Source of the DNA: an uncultured Lachnospiraceae bacterium
GTDB lineage: Bacteria; Bacillota; Clostridia; Lachnospirales; Lachnospiraceae
Direction of reading: 5' to 3'
Length of the DNA: 41,046 nucleotides
NCBI GenBank assembly: GCA_910589195.1
Contig: CAJUTC010000034.1
Coordinates: forward strand, 1-41,046
The notes under the pieces were generated by a model. The model did no database searches. It was not told the DNA's origin and saw only the letters and a program-made list of their open reading frames with translations. The position numbers and the translations under genes were made by a program. Of the stretch, positions 14,571 to 22,132 are shown piece after piece (position 1 is the stretch's first letter; each line of letters begins with the position of its first letter).

Positions 14571-15923
14571 CTATTCATTCCGGATTGCCGCTAATGGGCT
14601 TAACTTCATAGCTCGGGTAGCCGGGATAAATCCTGCTGCCATCCCAACAAAGACAGCAAACCCCAACGCAGCCAAATTCAGCCACAGCGGGATTCGGGAC
14701 AAATCTCCGGCTATTCCTGTTAAGGCTTCGCCGCCTACAAAATGGTTCACTGCCTCGGAAATCAAAACACTAAGCAGCAATCCCACAATCCCTCCCATAA
14801 ATCCGATAAATCCGGATTCCAGCAGAAACATATCACGGATATTTCTCATATCGCATCCTAAGACTTTCATAACGCCGATTTCCTTTGTTCGCTCATAAAT
14901 AGACATCATCATCGTATTGGCAATGCCAATCGCCGCTACAAATAAGGATACCGCCCCAATTCCGCCCAGTACAGCCTGAACCATCTGGGACTGCTGCTTG
15001 GATTGTTCCAGCCACTCCATGTTGCTGTTTGCCTCATAGCCCAAATCCGTAATCGTCTTCTGTACCTCTGTTACATTACTCATATCGTCTACAAATACAC
15101 GAGCAGAATTATAAACCAAATAAGGCAACGCTTTTCCTTTTTTCGTCGTAGGCTGCCCTGGGATCGGCTTCTTCCGGAAAATCCGTTTCAATTGTTCCTC
15201 AAGCTGGCTGATTTCCACATAAATATCATAGCTGTAGCTATTCCAGTCTTCTACCCCGCCTTCTACCAGGGCAGCCGTGTGGATCATATATTTTTTCGGC
15301 GGTTTTATGGAAGATCCGCTTTCGGAAACACCCTGGGAAGCGAAATACGCATCGGTATCATATATGACATACAAAGGCTTATTCATAAAATCCACAGAAA
15401 TTTCCAGTGTATCCCAGTAACTGGAACCAGTTTTGGAATTATAGAAACGGGTATGCACCATATTTCCCACCACCATCCGCAGTTCTTTATCCTTTGCGGT
15501 AGGCAGCTCCCCTTCTTTAATGGGAATTTCTTTTAAAAAATCTTCACTGACGCCGTACAATTCCGCATACGCCTGGTAAGCTCCCTGGCTTACCATCACA
15601 TCCACAGAAAGGACAGGGGATACTCCCCTTACATGAGGAATCCGTTCAAATCTCTTGATTACATCATCTGTAATATAATCCGGTTCCGATTTAGAATCTG
15701 AACTGTCATAATTCCAACGTGAGTTAGAATATACTTCCACTGTAGTCAGGCTTCCATAAGAGGAAATTTGTTCTGTGGTTAACTCGTTTAAACCAATTCC
15801 CAGGGAAACCATAACTACAATAGAGGCAGTACCAATCACGACACCAAGAACCGTCAGGACTGTCCGAAGCTTTCTCCGACGAAGGTTATTAATGCTCATA
15901 ATCAGCAGATCATGAAATTTCAT
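14571..15923 (-). CDS. MacB/FtsX-type ABC transporter permease
   Basis: The 450-residue membrane protein has an N-terminal MacB signature, SINNLRRRKLRTVLTVLGVVIGTASIVVM (first membrane segment, about 10-42). A large extracytoplasmic domain of about 260 residues follows, then three C-terminal spans with IGIANTMMMSIYERTKEIGVMKVLGC and GFIPATRAMKLSPLAAIRNE. This is the mechanotransmission type of permease, which drives export or envelope processes rather than import. It starts 14 bases inside the end of the accessory gene and forms the third gene of the operon with the ATPase at 17877-18620. Substrate unknown; efflux of a peptide or lipid-like compound is typical. Confidence 0.9.
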   Translation of the reverse strand: MKFHDLLIMSINNLRRRKLRTVLTVLGVVIGTASIVVMVSLGIGLNELTTEQISSYGSLTTVEVYSNSRWNYDSSDSKSEPDYITDDVIKRFERIPHVRGVSPVLSVDVMVSQGAYQAYAELYGVSEDFLKEIPIKEGELPTAKDKELRMVVGNMVHTRFYNSKTGSSYWDTLEISVDFMNKPLYVIYDTDAYFASQGVSESGSSIKPPKKYMIHTAALVEGGVEDWNSYSYDIYVEISQLEEQLKRIFRKKPIPGQPTTKKGKALPYLVYNSARVFVDDMSNVTEVQKTITDLGYEANSNMEWLEQSKQQSQMVQAVLGGIGAVSLFVAAIGIANTMMMSIYERTKEIGVMKVLGCDMRNIRDMFLLESGFIGFMGGIVGLLLSVLISEAVNHFVGGEALTGIAGDLSRIPLWLNLAALGFAVFVGMAAGFIPATRAMKLSPLAAIRNE

Positions 15924-17880
15924 CTTCGATTCCTTCTTCCTCTTCCTTCTGCTTTCTTTTCTGTTTCTTATATTTTATGAACATACGAATTCCAATCAGC
16001 AGCGCTACTGCCAAAGCTGCCGCTCCCGCAATTACAATTTTTTTCTTCACCGGATCGGCCAGCCAGCTTGCAAGTCCCGAAGAAGCTCCTGCTTCCATTC
16101 CTTCCATGTTTTCCATTCCTTCCATCCCTTCCATCATCCATTCATCTTCTATCATAGGTTCTGACACAAACAGGCTAAGCTCTTTTTCTGTTTCCGTCAC
16201 CTCGCCGTTCTCATCTTCATAGGAAATAATTACCTTTATCTTTCCATCATCTTCTGTAGGCGCTTCTCCGGTAATCATCACATCCACATTTCCGGTTTCC
16301 CCAGGTTTTATATTGCCTACGTACGCTTCATTTGTCCGAATGGAATCTGCCTCAAACCGTACATTTACATTATAAAGCTGGATGCGCCCGGTATTATTAA
16401 TCCCAAACATAATATTGGTTTCGCCGCCTACTTCAATCGAATCTGGCATAATTTCAAATGTGCTGGTGCTAAAGCGGGACTGTTGATAAATGGGAATGTC
16501 CACGGTAACGCTTTCCTCCGCATTCTTGAATTCCGGGCTGTCATACTTTTCTTTTATGGTAATGGTATAGGAACGCTGATCAATACCTGCCTTTGATAAA
16601 AATTTCATCCGAACCTCGGTGGAGGCTCCGGCCCCCAGTGAGTTTACCACAATCGAAGATGAACCAGATTCTGTGGAAAATACAGAGGCATTTTCTACCT
16701 TTTCCGGTTCCAAGGTAAATAAGATATTGCTGGCGGCAACTTGGGTGGAGGCATTTTTCATTACCAGAATCATTTCAAATTCTTCCCCAGCCATAATCTT
16801 TTCCGGTTCTGTGCGGAAGCTTTCCACAATAATCCTGGCCTTTGTACGATCATTTTCATTAAATTCCCCCAGGGAATCTTCCTTCTCTTTGCTGGTAATG
16901 TGAACGTAAAATTCATAATCTTTTGACTGGACGCTGGTATTGCTACTTATAGTTTCTCCTGTAGAAGGATTTTGAAATGCGCCTGGCCCTTCTGCGATTT
17001 TTTTATCACCATCTAAGCTTTCCCTGTATGTAATTTTAAATTTGATCGGATAAAACCCAGTATAGCTTTCCTCCCGGATTGCCATACTGTAAGCCAGCTC
17101 CACGGTCTGGCCGGACTCAATTTCATCAAAATAGCGGTCATAATTGCCATCCAGGATCATAAACGGAAATTCATCACTATTTTTATTCAGCACCATGCTG
17201 ACTGTAACATCATAAGCAGGCATTCGGCTTTTATTCCTCAGGTTAATGGAAAAATTCATTACCTCCGGATACGTTCCATAGGGAGTAGTCTGGCCTTCTC
17301 CCAAAGCAAAAGCGATTTCTTCTGTTGTATCATCTGATGTTTCCGAATCAACGGTAGAAGAAGAGGTGGAAATCCATACATTCATGAAATCCGTTTCCTC
17401 TGAGCCATCTTTTCCGCCCTGGTAGATGGCAATGGGAATGCAGTAGTAGCCTTCTTTCATATCTCGGCGTACCCTGGCAGACAAGGTTACTGTTTTCGAG
17501 CTTCCTTCTTTTAGATTCCCTACCTTCCGAGGTTCAAAGGTATTCTCGCTAATTTCAAAGGGAAAATTATTTTGAAGACCAGCCGAGTCACCTCCATCCT
17601 CAGGCATAACATAGAAAGCATCCACATCTCTTGACAGACCAATCCATACATCTTCCATATCAAAGGGTGCTTTAATGGTTACGGGAATGCTCATTACCTT
17701 TCCAACCTTACCAGAAGGATCCTTTTTAATTACTAGGAAATCATTGCTGTATAGCCGACCATCCAATACATTTTCATAGGCCGCCATCGTGCTGAAGCCA
17801 AACCATGGCAAGATGCCGCAAATCATTATGAAAGCTGCAGCCGCTGCCATCAGCCGCTTAAAAGTATTCCTGTTTTTCAT
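15910..17880 (-). CDS. Secreted, membrane-anchored accessory protein of the ABC exporter (COG1361-like)
   Basis: The 656-residue protein has a signal peptide (KRLMAAAAAFIMICGILPWFG, ending near AAY at about 35) and several Ig/CARDB-like beta modules (for example VTIKAPFDMEDVWIGLSRD and MKNASTQVAASNILFTLEP). A Met/Glu/Gly-rich linker (MEGMEGMENMEGMEAG) follows, then one membrane span near residues 615-635 and a basic cytoplasmic tail rich in Lys/Glu. This places most of it outside the cell. Its start overlaps the ATPase stop by four bases (ATGA) and its end overlaps the permease start by 14, showing tight coupling. Comparable extracellular scaffold proteins accompany MacB-like systems in Clostridia. 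It may take the place of the periplasmic adaptor used by Gram-negative systems. Confidence 0.8.
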   Translation of the reverse strand: MKNRNTFKRLMAAAAAFIMICGILPWFGFSTMAAYENVLDGRLYSNDFLVIKKDPSGKVGKVMSIPVTIKAPFDMEDVWIGLSRDVDAFYVMPEDGGDSAGLQNNFPFEISENTFEPRKVGNLKEGSSKTVTLSARVRRDMKEGYYCIPIAIYQGGKDGSEETDFMNVWISTSSSTVDSETSDDTTEEIAFALGEGQTTPYGTYPEVMNFSINLRNKSRMPAYDVTVSMVLNKNSDEFPFMILDGNYDRYFDEIESGQTVELAYSMAIREESYTGFYPIKFKITYRESLDGDKKIAEGPGAFQNPSTGETISSNTSVQSKDYEFYVHITSKEKEDSLGEFNENDRTKARIIVESFRTEPEKIMAGEEFEMILVMKNASTQVAASNILFTLEPEKVENASVFSTESGSSSIVVNSLGAGASTEVRMKFLSKAGIDQRSYTITIKEKYDSPEFKNAEESVTVDIPIYQQSRFSTSTFEIMPDSIEVGGETNIMFGINNTGRIQLYNVNVRFEADSIRTNEAYVGNIKPGETGNVDVMITGEAPTEDDGKIKVIISYEDENGEVTETEKELSLFVSEPMIEDEWMMEGMEGMENMEGMEAGASSGLASWLADPVKKKIVIAGAAALAVALLIGIRMFIKYKKQKRKQKEEEEGIEDEIS

Positions 17881-18620
17881 GTTGCCATTCCTCCCTGATC
17901 TCCATTTTCTTCCCCAATTTCAATAGCTCCCTCTTCAATACTGACAATCTTTCCGTCAATAATCCGAATTCTCCGATCCGCATAGGAAGCCAAATTATTA
18001 TCATGGGTTACCATTACCAAAGTCTGCTTCTGCTCTCTTACAATCTTCTGCATCAATTTTAACACTTCCATGGTAGTTTTCGAATCCAGATTTCCAGTAG
18101 GCTCGTCCGCAAATATAATTTGAGGGTTTACCGCTAAAGCCCTGGCAATTCCTACTCTTTGCTGCTGCCCGCCTGACATCTGGTTGGGCATATGCTTTGC
18201 CTGCCTGCCTACCCCCACCAAATCCATATATTTTTTTGCCCGTTCCAGCCGTGCCTTCCGTTTCATTCCACGAAAAGACAGGGGAAGGGCTACGTTTTCA
18301 ATGGCATTCATTGTATTTAACAGATTATAAGATTGAAAAATGAATCCTACTTTTTCACGGCGAAACGTAACCAACTCTTTTTCGGTAAGTTTTTCAATCC
18401 GTTTTCCAGCGATTTCAATTTCGCCTTTTGTTGGTTTTTCCAAACCGGCCAGCATGTTCAGCAATGTAGACTTGCCAGAACCGGATGTACCTACAATAGC
18501 ACAAAATTCGCCTTTGTACAGGGTAAAATCCACGCCGTTTAAAGCGCGGACCTTCGTTTCACCTACTTTATATATTTTATAAAGGTTTTTAACCCGAATC
18601 ATAACCAGGGGATGTTCCAT
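17877..18620 (-). CDS. ABC transporter ATP-binding protein (MacB/LolD type)
   Basis: The protein has 247 residues from ATG 18620, chosen because AGAGGTGG lies just before it; the TTG at 18659 has no such site. It carries Walker A GTSGSGKST, the Q-loop FIFQSYN, signature MSGGQQQR, Walker B IIFADEP followed by TGNLDSKT, and switch His in VTHD. It is the first gene of a three-gene unit and overlaps the accessory protein gene by four bases. Transcription likely begins at the extended -10 near 18745, where an inverted repeat could act as operator. Confidence 0.95.
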   Translation of the reverse strand: MEHPLVMIRVKNLYKIYKVGETKVRALNGVDFTLYKGEFCAIVGTSGSGKSTLLNMLAGLEKPTKGEIEIAGKRIEKLTEKELVTFRREKVGFIFQSYNLLNTMNAIENVALPLSFRGMKRKARLERAKKYMDLVGVGRQAKHMPNQMSGGQQQRVGIARALAVNPQIIFADEPTGNLDSKTTMEVLKLMQKIVREQKQTLVMVTHDNNLASYADRRIRIIDGKIVSIEEGAIEIGEENGDQGGMAT

Positions 18621-18728
18621 CTTACCACCTCTTACATTCAGCTTCTTTTTCCTATCCAATTTTGTATCATGTTGCGTTCATTATGAATGGCAGGCTTCAC
18701 GATGCACATTCACTTTGCTTGGCGCGGT

Positions 18729-18748
18729 TAATCTCTGTCGAGATTATA
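18729..18748 (-). promoter_or_regulatory. Promoter -10 with overlapping inverted repeat (ABC operon)
   Basis: On the minus strand TATAAT (18748-18743), preceded by TATGG (extended -10), overlaps the inverted repeat TAATCTC-TGTC-GAGATTA (18729-18746). The -35 is poor, as is common for activated or extended -10 promoters. The arrangement suggests binding of a dimeric regulator over the -10. Confidence 0.5.
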
Positions 18749-18822
18749 CCATATGGATCCTCTCTGGGGCGTACTTTTTTTCTTAAACTTCATTAAATAT
18801 TCCTTACACCATAAAAAAGAGG

Positions 18823-18851
18823 TGGAAATATCAGGTCAAATGCTTTATAAT
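18823..18851 (+). promoter_or_regulatory. Probable promoter of pyrBI
   Basis: TGGAAA (18823-18828), a 17-base spacer and TATAAT (18846-18851) precede pyrB by about 50 bases. The short leader leaves no room for a PyrR-type attenuator. Confidence 0.55.
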
Positions 18852-18903
18852 GGGTAAGATTAGAATCAGATCGTTATGAAGCATGAATGCGAAGGAGGCT
18901 ATC

Positions 18904-19827
18904 ATGAGACATTTACTGAACCCATTAGACTTTACGGTGGAGGAAATCGATGAACTTCTGGCTGTTGCCGACGACATTGAAAAAAACCCTTCCAAGTACG
19001 CACATGTTTGCGACGGCAAAAAGCTGGCAACCTGCTTTTACGAACCCAGCACCCGTACCCGCTTAAGCTTTGAGTCAGCTATGCTGAACCTGGGCGGAAG
19101 CGTCCTGGGCTTTTCTTCCGCGGATTCCAGTTCCGCGGCCAAAGGCGAAAGTATCGCTGATACCATCCGTGTGATTTCCTGCTATGCAGACATCTGTGCC
19201 ATGCGCCACCCAAAAGAAGGTTCTGCATTAGTTGCATCTCTTCACTCTGCCATCCCGGTAATTAACGCTGGTGACGGCGGCCACCAGCATCCCACCCAAA
19301 CTTTAACTGATTTATTAACCATCCATTCCCTGAAAGGACGTCTGAACAACTTAACCGTAGGATTATGTGGTGATTTAAAGTTTGGCCGTACCGTCCATTC
19401 TTTAATTAACGCGCTGGTCCGGTATCCAAATATTACATTTATCCTGATTTCCCCTCCTGAACTTCGTGTTCCAGAATATATCCGGGAAGATGTACTTCGG
19501 GCAAATAATATTGTATTTAAGGAGCTGGGAAACCTGGATGAAGCCCTTCCTGAACTGGATATTCTTTACATGACAAGGGTTCAGAGGGAGCGCTTCTTTA
19601 ATGAAGAAGACTACATCCGGTTAAAAGACTGCTACATCCTAACGCCAAAGAAAATGAAATTGGCAAAAGAGGATATGTTTATTCTCCATCCCCTTCCCCG
19701 TGTAAACGAGATTTCAGTTGAAGTGGACAAAGATCCAAGAGCCGCTTATTTTAAACAAGCCCAGTATGGCGTCTATGTCCGTATGGCTCTGATTATGAAA
19801 TTATTGGAGGTGCAACAGCCATGTTAA
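18904..19827 (+). CDS. pyrB: Aspartate carbamoyltransferase catalytic subunit
   Basis: The 307-residue enzyme joins carbamoyl phosphate and L-aspartate in the first committed pyrimidine step. The start is ATG 18904, five bases after AAGGAGG. Visible motifs are FYEPSTRTRLSFESA (carbamoyl phosphate loop), SSAAKGES with the mobile-loop Lys, MRHPKEG, GGHQHPTQTLTDL, MTRVQRERF and ILHPLPRVNE. Length and motifs match the E. coli type that assembles with regulatory chains, and pyrI follows with a seven-base overlap. No other pyr genes are in the window. Confidence 0.97.
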   Translation: MRHLLNPLDFTVEEIDELLAVADDIEKNPSKYAHVCDGKKLATCFYEPSTRTRLSFESAMLNLGGSVLGFSSADSSSAAKGESIADTIRVISCYADICAMRHPKEGSALVASLHSAIPVINAGDGGHQHPTQTLTDLLTIHSLKGRLNNLTVGLCGDLKFGRTVHSLINALVRYPNITFILISPPELRVPEYIREDVLRANNIVFKELGNLDEALPELDILYMTRVQRERFFNEEDYIRLKDCYILTPKKMKLAKEDMFILHPLPRVNEISVEVDKDPRAAYFKQAQYGVYVRMALIMKLLEVQQPC

Positions 19828-20252
19828 ATATTAGCGGATTAAATGAAGGAATTGTATTAGATCATATCGAAGCAGGAAAAAGCCTGGATATCTATTATCA
19901 CTTAGGTCTGGACAAGCTGGAGTGCCAGGTAGCCATTATAAAAAATGCCAGAAGCAGCAAAATGGGACGGAAAGATATTATTAAAATCGAAGGCGGTCTG
20001 GATAAAATTGATCTCAAAGTCTTAGGATACATTGATCATAACATTACAGTAAATATTATCCGTGATAATAAAATCGTAGAAAAGCAGGCATTAAAGCTGC
20101 CGAAAAAGATTACCAATGTAATTCACTGCAAAAATCCCCGATGCATTACTTCAATTGAACAGGAACTGCCAGATGTATTTTACCTGGCAGATGAGAAAAC
20201 CGAAACCTACCGGTGCATGTACTGTGAAGAAAAGTATAGCGGAAAAATGTAA
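19821..20252 (+). CDS. pyrI: Aspartate carbamoyltransferase regulatory subunit
   Basis: The 143-residue protein binds the allosteric nucleotides and bridges catalytic trimers. The N-terminal nucleotide domain has GIVLDHIEAGKSLDIYYHL. The C-terminal zinc domain has the four-cysteine set in HCKNPRCI and CMYCEEKY (about 109-140). It overlaps pyrB, so the two are co-translated. Standard regulation would be CTP inhibition and ATP activation of the holoenzyme. Confidence 0.96.
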   Translation: MLNISGLNEGIVLDHIEAGKSLDIYYHLGLDKLECQVAIIKNARSSKMGRKDIIKIEGGLDKIDLKVLGYIDHNITVNIIRDNKIVEKQALKLPKKITNVIHCKNPRCITSIEQELPDVFYLADEKTETYRCMYCEEKYSGKM

Positions 20253-20339
20253 GAATGAAAGTAAACCTTCATGCGCCCGGCTGCGGACGCTCCACCACCA
20301 TGAATGTCTGGCGGGCGCATTTGGCATCCCTGAAATTAA

Positions 20340-20364
20340 ACCGCCTAATCGGCGGTGGGCTTTT
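20340..20364 (+). terminator. Probable pyrBI terminator
   Basis: ACCGCC and GGCGGT flank a five-base loop and are followed by GGGC and a short T run. It is weak compared with the next hairpin, and the two may act in tandem. Confidence 0.5.
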
Positions 20365-20386
20365 AAAGAAAACGTACCGAAATAAT

Positions 20387-20437
20387 AAAACCCCTGCCCT
20401 GTATTCTCTGCTTTTTGAGATAACAGGCAGGGGTTTT
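20387..20437. terminator. Bidirectional terminator between pyrI and aroE
   Basis: AAAACCCCTGCC and GGCAGGGGTTTT form a strong stem with T runs on both strands, at the meeting point of the convergent pyrBI and aroE transcripts. Confidence 0.9.
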
Positions 20438-20448
20438 CTCCTTCATTC

Positions 20449-21327
20449 TTAATTGCTTTTTGAAAACAGGTTCTTTTTTATCAATTCTACTGGCATTTCC
20501 TTTCCTGTCCAAAGCCGGAAGGACTCCGCGCCCTGAAACAGCAACATATAGCTTCCTCCAAACGCCCGGCACCCGGCTTCTTTTGCCATTGTTACCAGAC
20601 GTGTTTCTAGAGGGTTATAGATAATATCCGCTACCGTAAGTTCCGGATGAAAATAGGAAGCGTCTGGGATCAGGCATTCCTGTATTTTGGGCGCCATGCC
20701 AATATTGGTAGAATTTACCAAAAGCTGGCTGCTGTGGATCTCTTGCTTCAGCAGCGGCTCCTGATAATCTAAAATCCGGATTTTACATTTGGTCTGTATT
20801 TGTAACTGCTCCACTACCTGGCAGGTTCTCTCCAAAAAAGCACTGTTGCTTCTGATAAAAACTGAAATCGCTTCCGCCCCGTCCAGAGCAGCCTGTACCA
20901 ATATGGCTGTTCCCGCGCCACCAGAGCCTAAAATTACCATCTTTTTTCCTTTTATGTCAAAGCCTTCTTCCCGGCAAGACAGGAAAAAACCGGCGCCATC
21001 TGTGGTATGCCCGGTAATTGTTTTGTCTTTTTCGATTACAATGGTATTGACCGCGCCGCTAATCTGTGCTGCTGTGGATAATCGATCGCAAAGGGGTACA
21101 ATGGCGTTTTTGCAGGGCATGGTAACATTCATCCCTCTAGCTCCCAAAGCCTTTAACCCGTCTACTGCCTGTTTTAGTCCCTCTTCCCCCACATCAAAAG
21201 CCAAATAGCAATAATCCAGACCCAGCGCCTGAAATGCCTGATTGTGCATCATTGGTGATTTGGAATGGCCAACTGGTCTTCCCAAAAGGCCGATTAATGT
21301 GGTATGTCCTGTAATTTCGTATTCCAT
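20449..21327 (-). CDS. aroE: Shikimate dehydrogenase
   Basis: The 292-residue enzyme reduces 3-dehydroshikimate to shikimate with NADPH. It has LIGLLGRPVGHSKSPMMHN (substrate Ser pair), NVTMPCKNAIVPL with the catalytic Lys, SGAVNTIV, TTDGAGFFLS with the catalytic Asp, the nucleotide loop VILGSGGAGTAI and the C-terminal GGSYMLLFQGAESFRLWTG. Two minor departures are PCK where PHK is usual and HTTDG where xNTDG is usual, so a quinate/shikimate (YdiB-like) specificity cannot be excluded. It stands alone on the minus strand between the convergent pyrI and the RNase P RNA. Confidence 0.93.
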   Translation of the reverse strand: MEYEITGHTTLIGLLGRPVGHSKSPMMHNQAFQALGLDYCYLAFDVGEEGLKQAVDGLKALGARGMNVTMPCKNAIVPLCDRLSTAAQISGAVNTIVIEKDKTITGHTTDGAGFFLSCREEGFDIKGKKMVILGSGGAGTAILVQAALDGAEAISVFIRSNSAFLERTCQVVEQLQIQTKCKIRILDYQEPLLKQEIHSSQLLVNSTNIGMAPKIQECLIPDASYFHPELTVADIIYNPLETRLVTMAKEAGCRAFGGSYMLLFQGAESFRLWTGKEMPVELIKKNLFSKSN

Positions 21328-21393
21328 CTTCTTCTCCGCGGTATTTTAGTATCCTAAAGAGTGTTTGAACACGCTCCGGAAAAATCGATTAAA

Positions 21394-21815
21394 AAATTGA
21401 GCAAGGCGATAAGCCGGGTTATGTCGTTGAATGGCCATCTATCTAGGGCTGCTGTCGCCAACAGCCTCAAGCAACCTACCCGGAAGCAGACGGGCCGCCT
21501 TATGCTTCCTGTTTGGTCTTGCTTCGGATGGGGTTTACAGAGCCCTGCCTGTTACCAGGCAGGCGGTAGTCTCTTACACTGCCTTTCCACCCTTACTGCA
21601 TGCCGCAGCGGTATATTTCTGTTGCACTTTCCTTGGAGTCGCCTCCACCAGACGTTATCTGGCATCCTGCCCTGTGAAGCCCGGACTTTCCTCTCCCACG
21701 GCCTTTCGGTATCGCGGCAGCGGCCATTTGCCTTACTCAAAACCGCGGCGGCCAGTACACGAATCTACTGGCTCAAACCGCAATCATTCCAATCATTCGT
21801 TAGCTTATCACAATT
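21394..21815 (-). ncRNA. rnpB: RNase P RNA (type A)
   Basis: On the minus strand the RNA has the universal elements GAGGAAAGTCCGGGCTTC, CAGAAATATACCGC-like P4/J region, GGGTGGAAAGGC, and near the 3' end ATAACCCGGCTTATCG. Helix P1 forms between GATAAGC (about 21809) and GCTTATC (about 21411). The 3' end is followed by a T run. It is the catalytic RNA that removes tRNA 5' leaders. End points are estimates within about ten bases. Plus-strand open frames across this segment are not genes. Confidence 0.97.
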
Positions 21816-21936
21816 CGTTTCCTTTGTCAAATGCCCTTGCGTTTATGATAGCTTTTAACAGCCGATAATTTTTTCTGCTACTCAATTTTATACCAAATAT
21901 AGTGATAGACCTGCAATATTTATCTATTCCTTCCTA

Positions 21937-22128
21937 CTACTCCTCAGTCACACAAGTATGTCCTTTCTTTTCGTCATAATTGATTGCCACCAAAAAAATA
22001 TTTCCTGTATACTACCTCTCCTTAATCTGGACAATCGCACCTTTTGCAGATTTGTTCCACTTCAATTCCACTACCAAAGCTGGCTTGTCTATATTGCGCC
22101 TAGGAAGATATCCACAGCCATACCGTTC
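21937..22128 (-). pseudogene. Decayed PD-(D/E)XK nuclease-type gene, C-terminal fragment
   Basis: A minus-strand frame reads PRRNIDKPALVVELKWNKS, then AKGAIVQIKER, a TAG stop (22014-22012), and in the same frame YTGNIFLVAINYDEKKGHTC and VTEE before a final stop at 21937. This is the C-terminus of the AAA-ATPase/PD-(D/E)XK nuclease proteins abundant in gut Firmicutes, whose intact form reads ELKWNKSAxxAIxQIKEKxY, then GNILLVGINYD. About nine codons appear deleted at the stop, and residues before PRRN also look collapsed. Nothing upstream survives because the nucleoside kinase gene begins there. The fragment lies beside rnpB, a region otherwise conserved. Confidence 0.75.
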
Positions 22129-22132
22129 CCTA

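Noticed and set aside
18904..20252. PyrR-dependent attenuation of pyrBI.
   Set aside because: The leader between the likely start of transcription and pyrB is only about 50 bases, with no anti-terminator or terminator hairpins.
20255..20452. A 65-codon plus-strand frame after pyrI.
   Set aside because: It runs through two terminator hairpins and starts without a proper ribosome binding site.
21361..21868. Two plus-strand open frames of about 150 codons.
   Set aside because: They lie antisense to the RNase P RNA, whose conserved structure explains the open frames; no ribosome binding site or family similarity.
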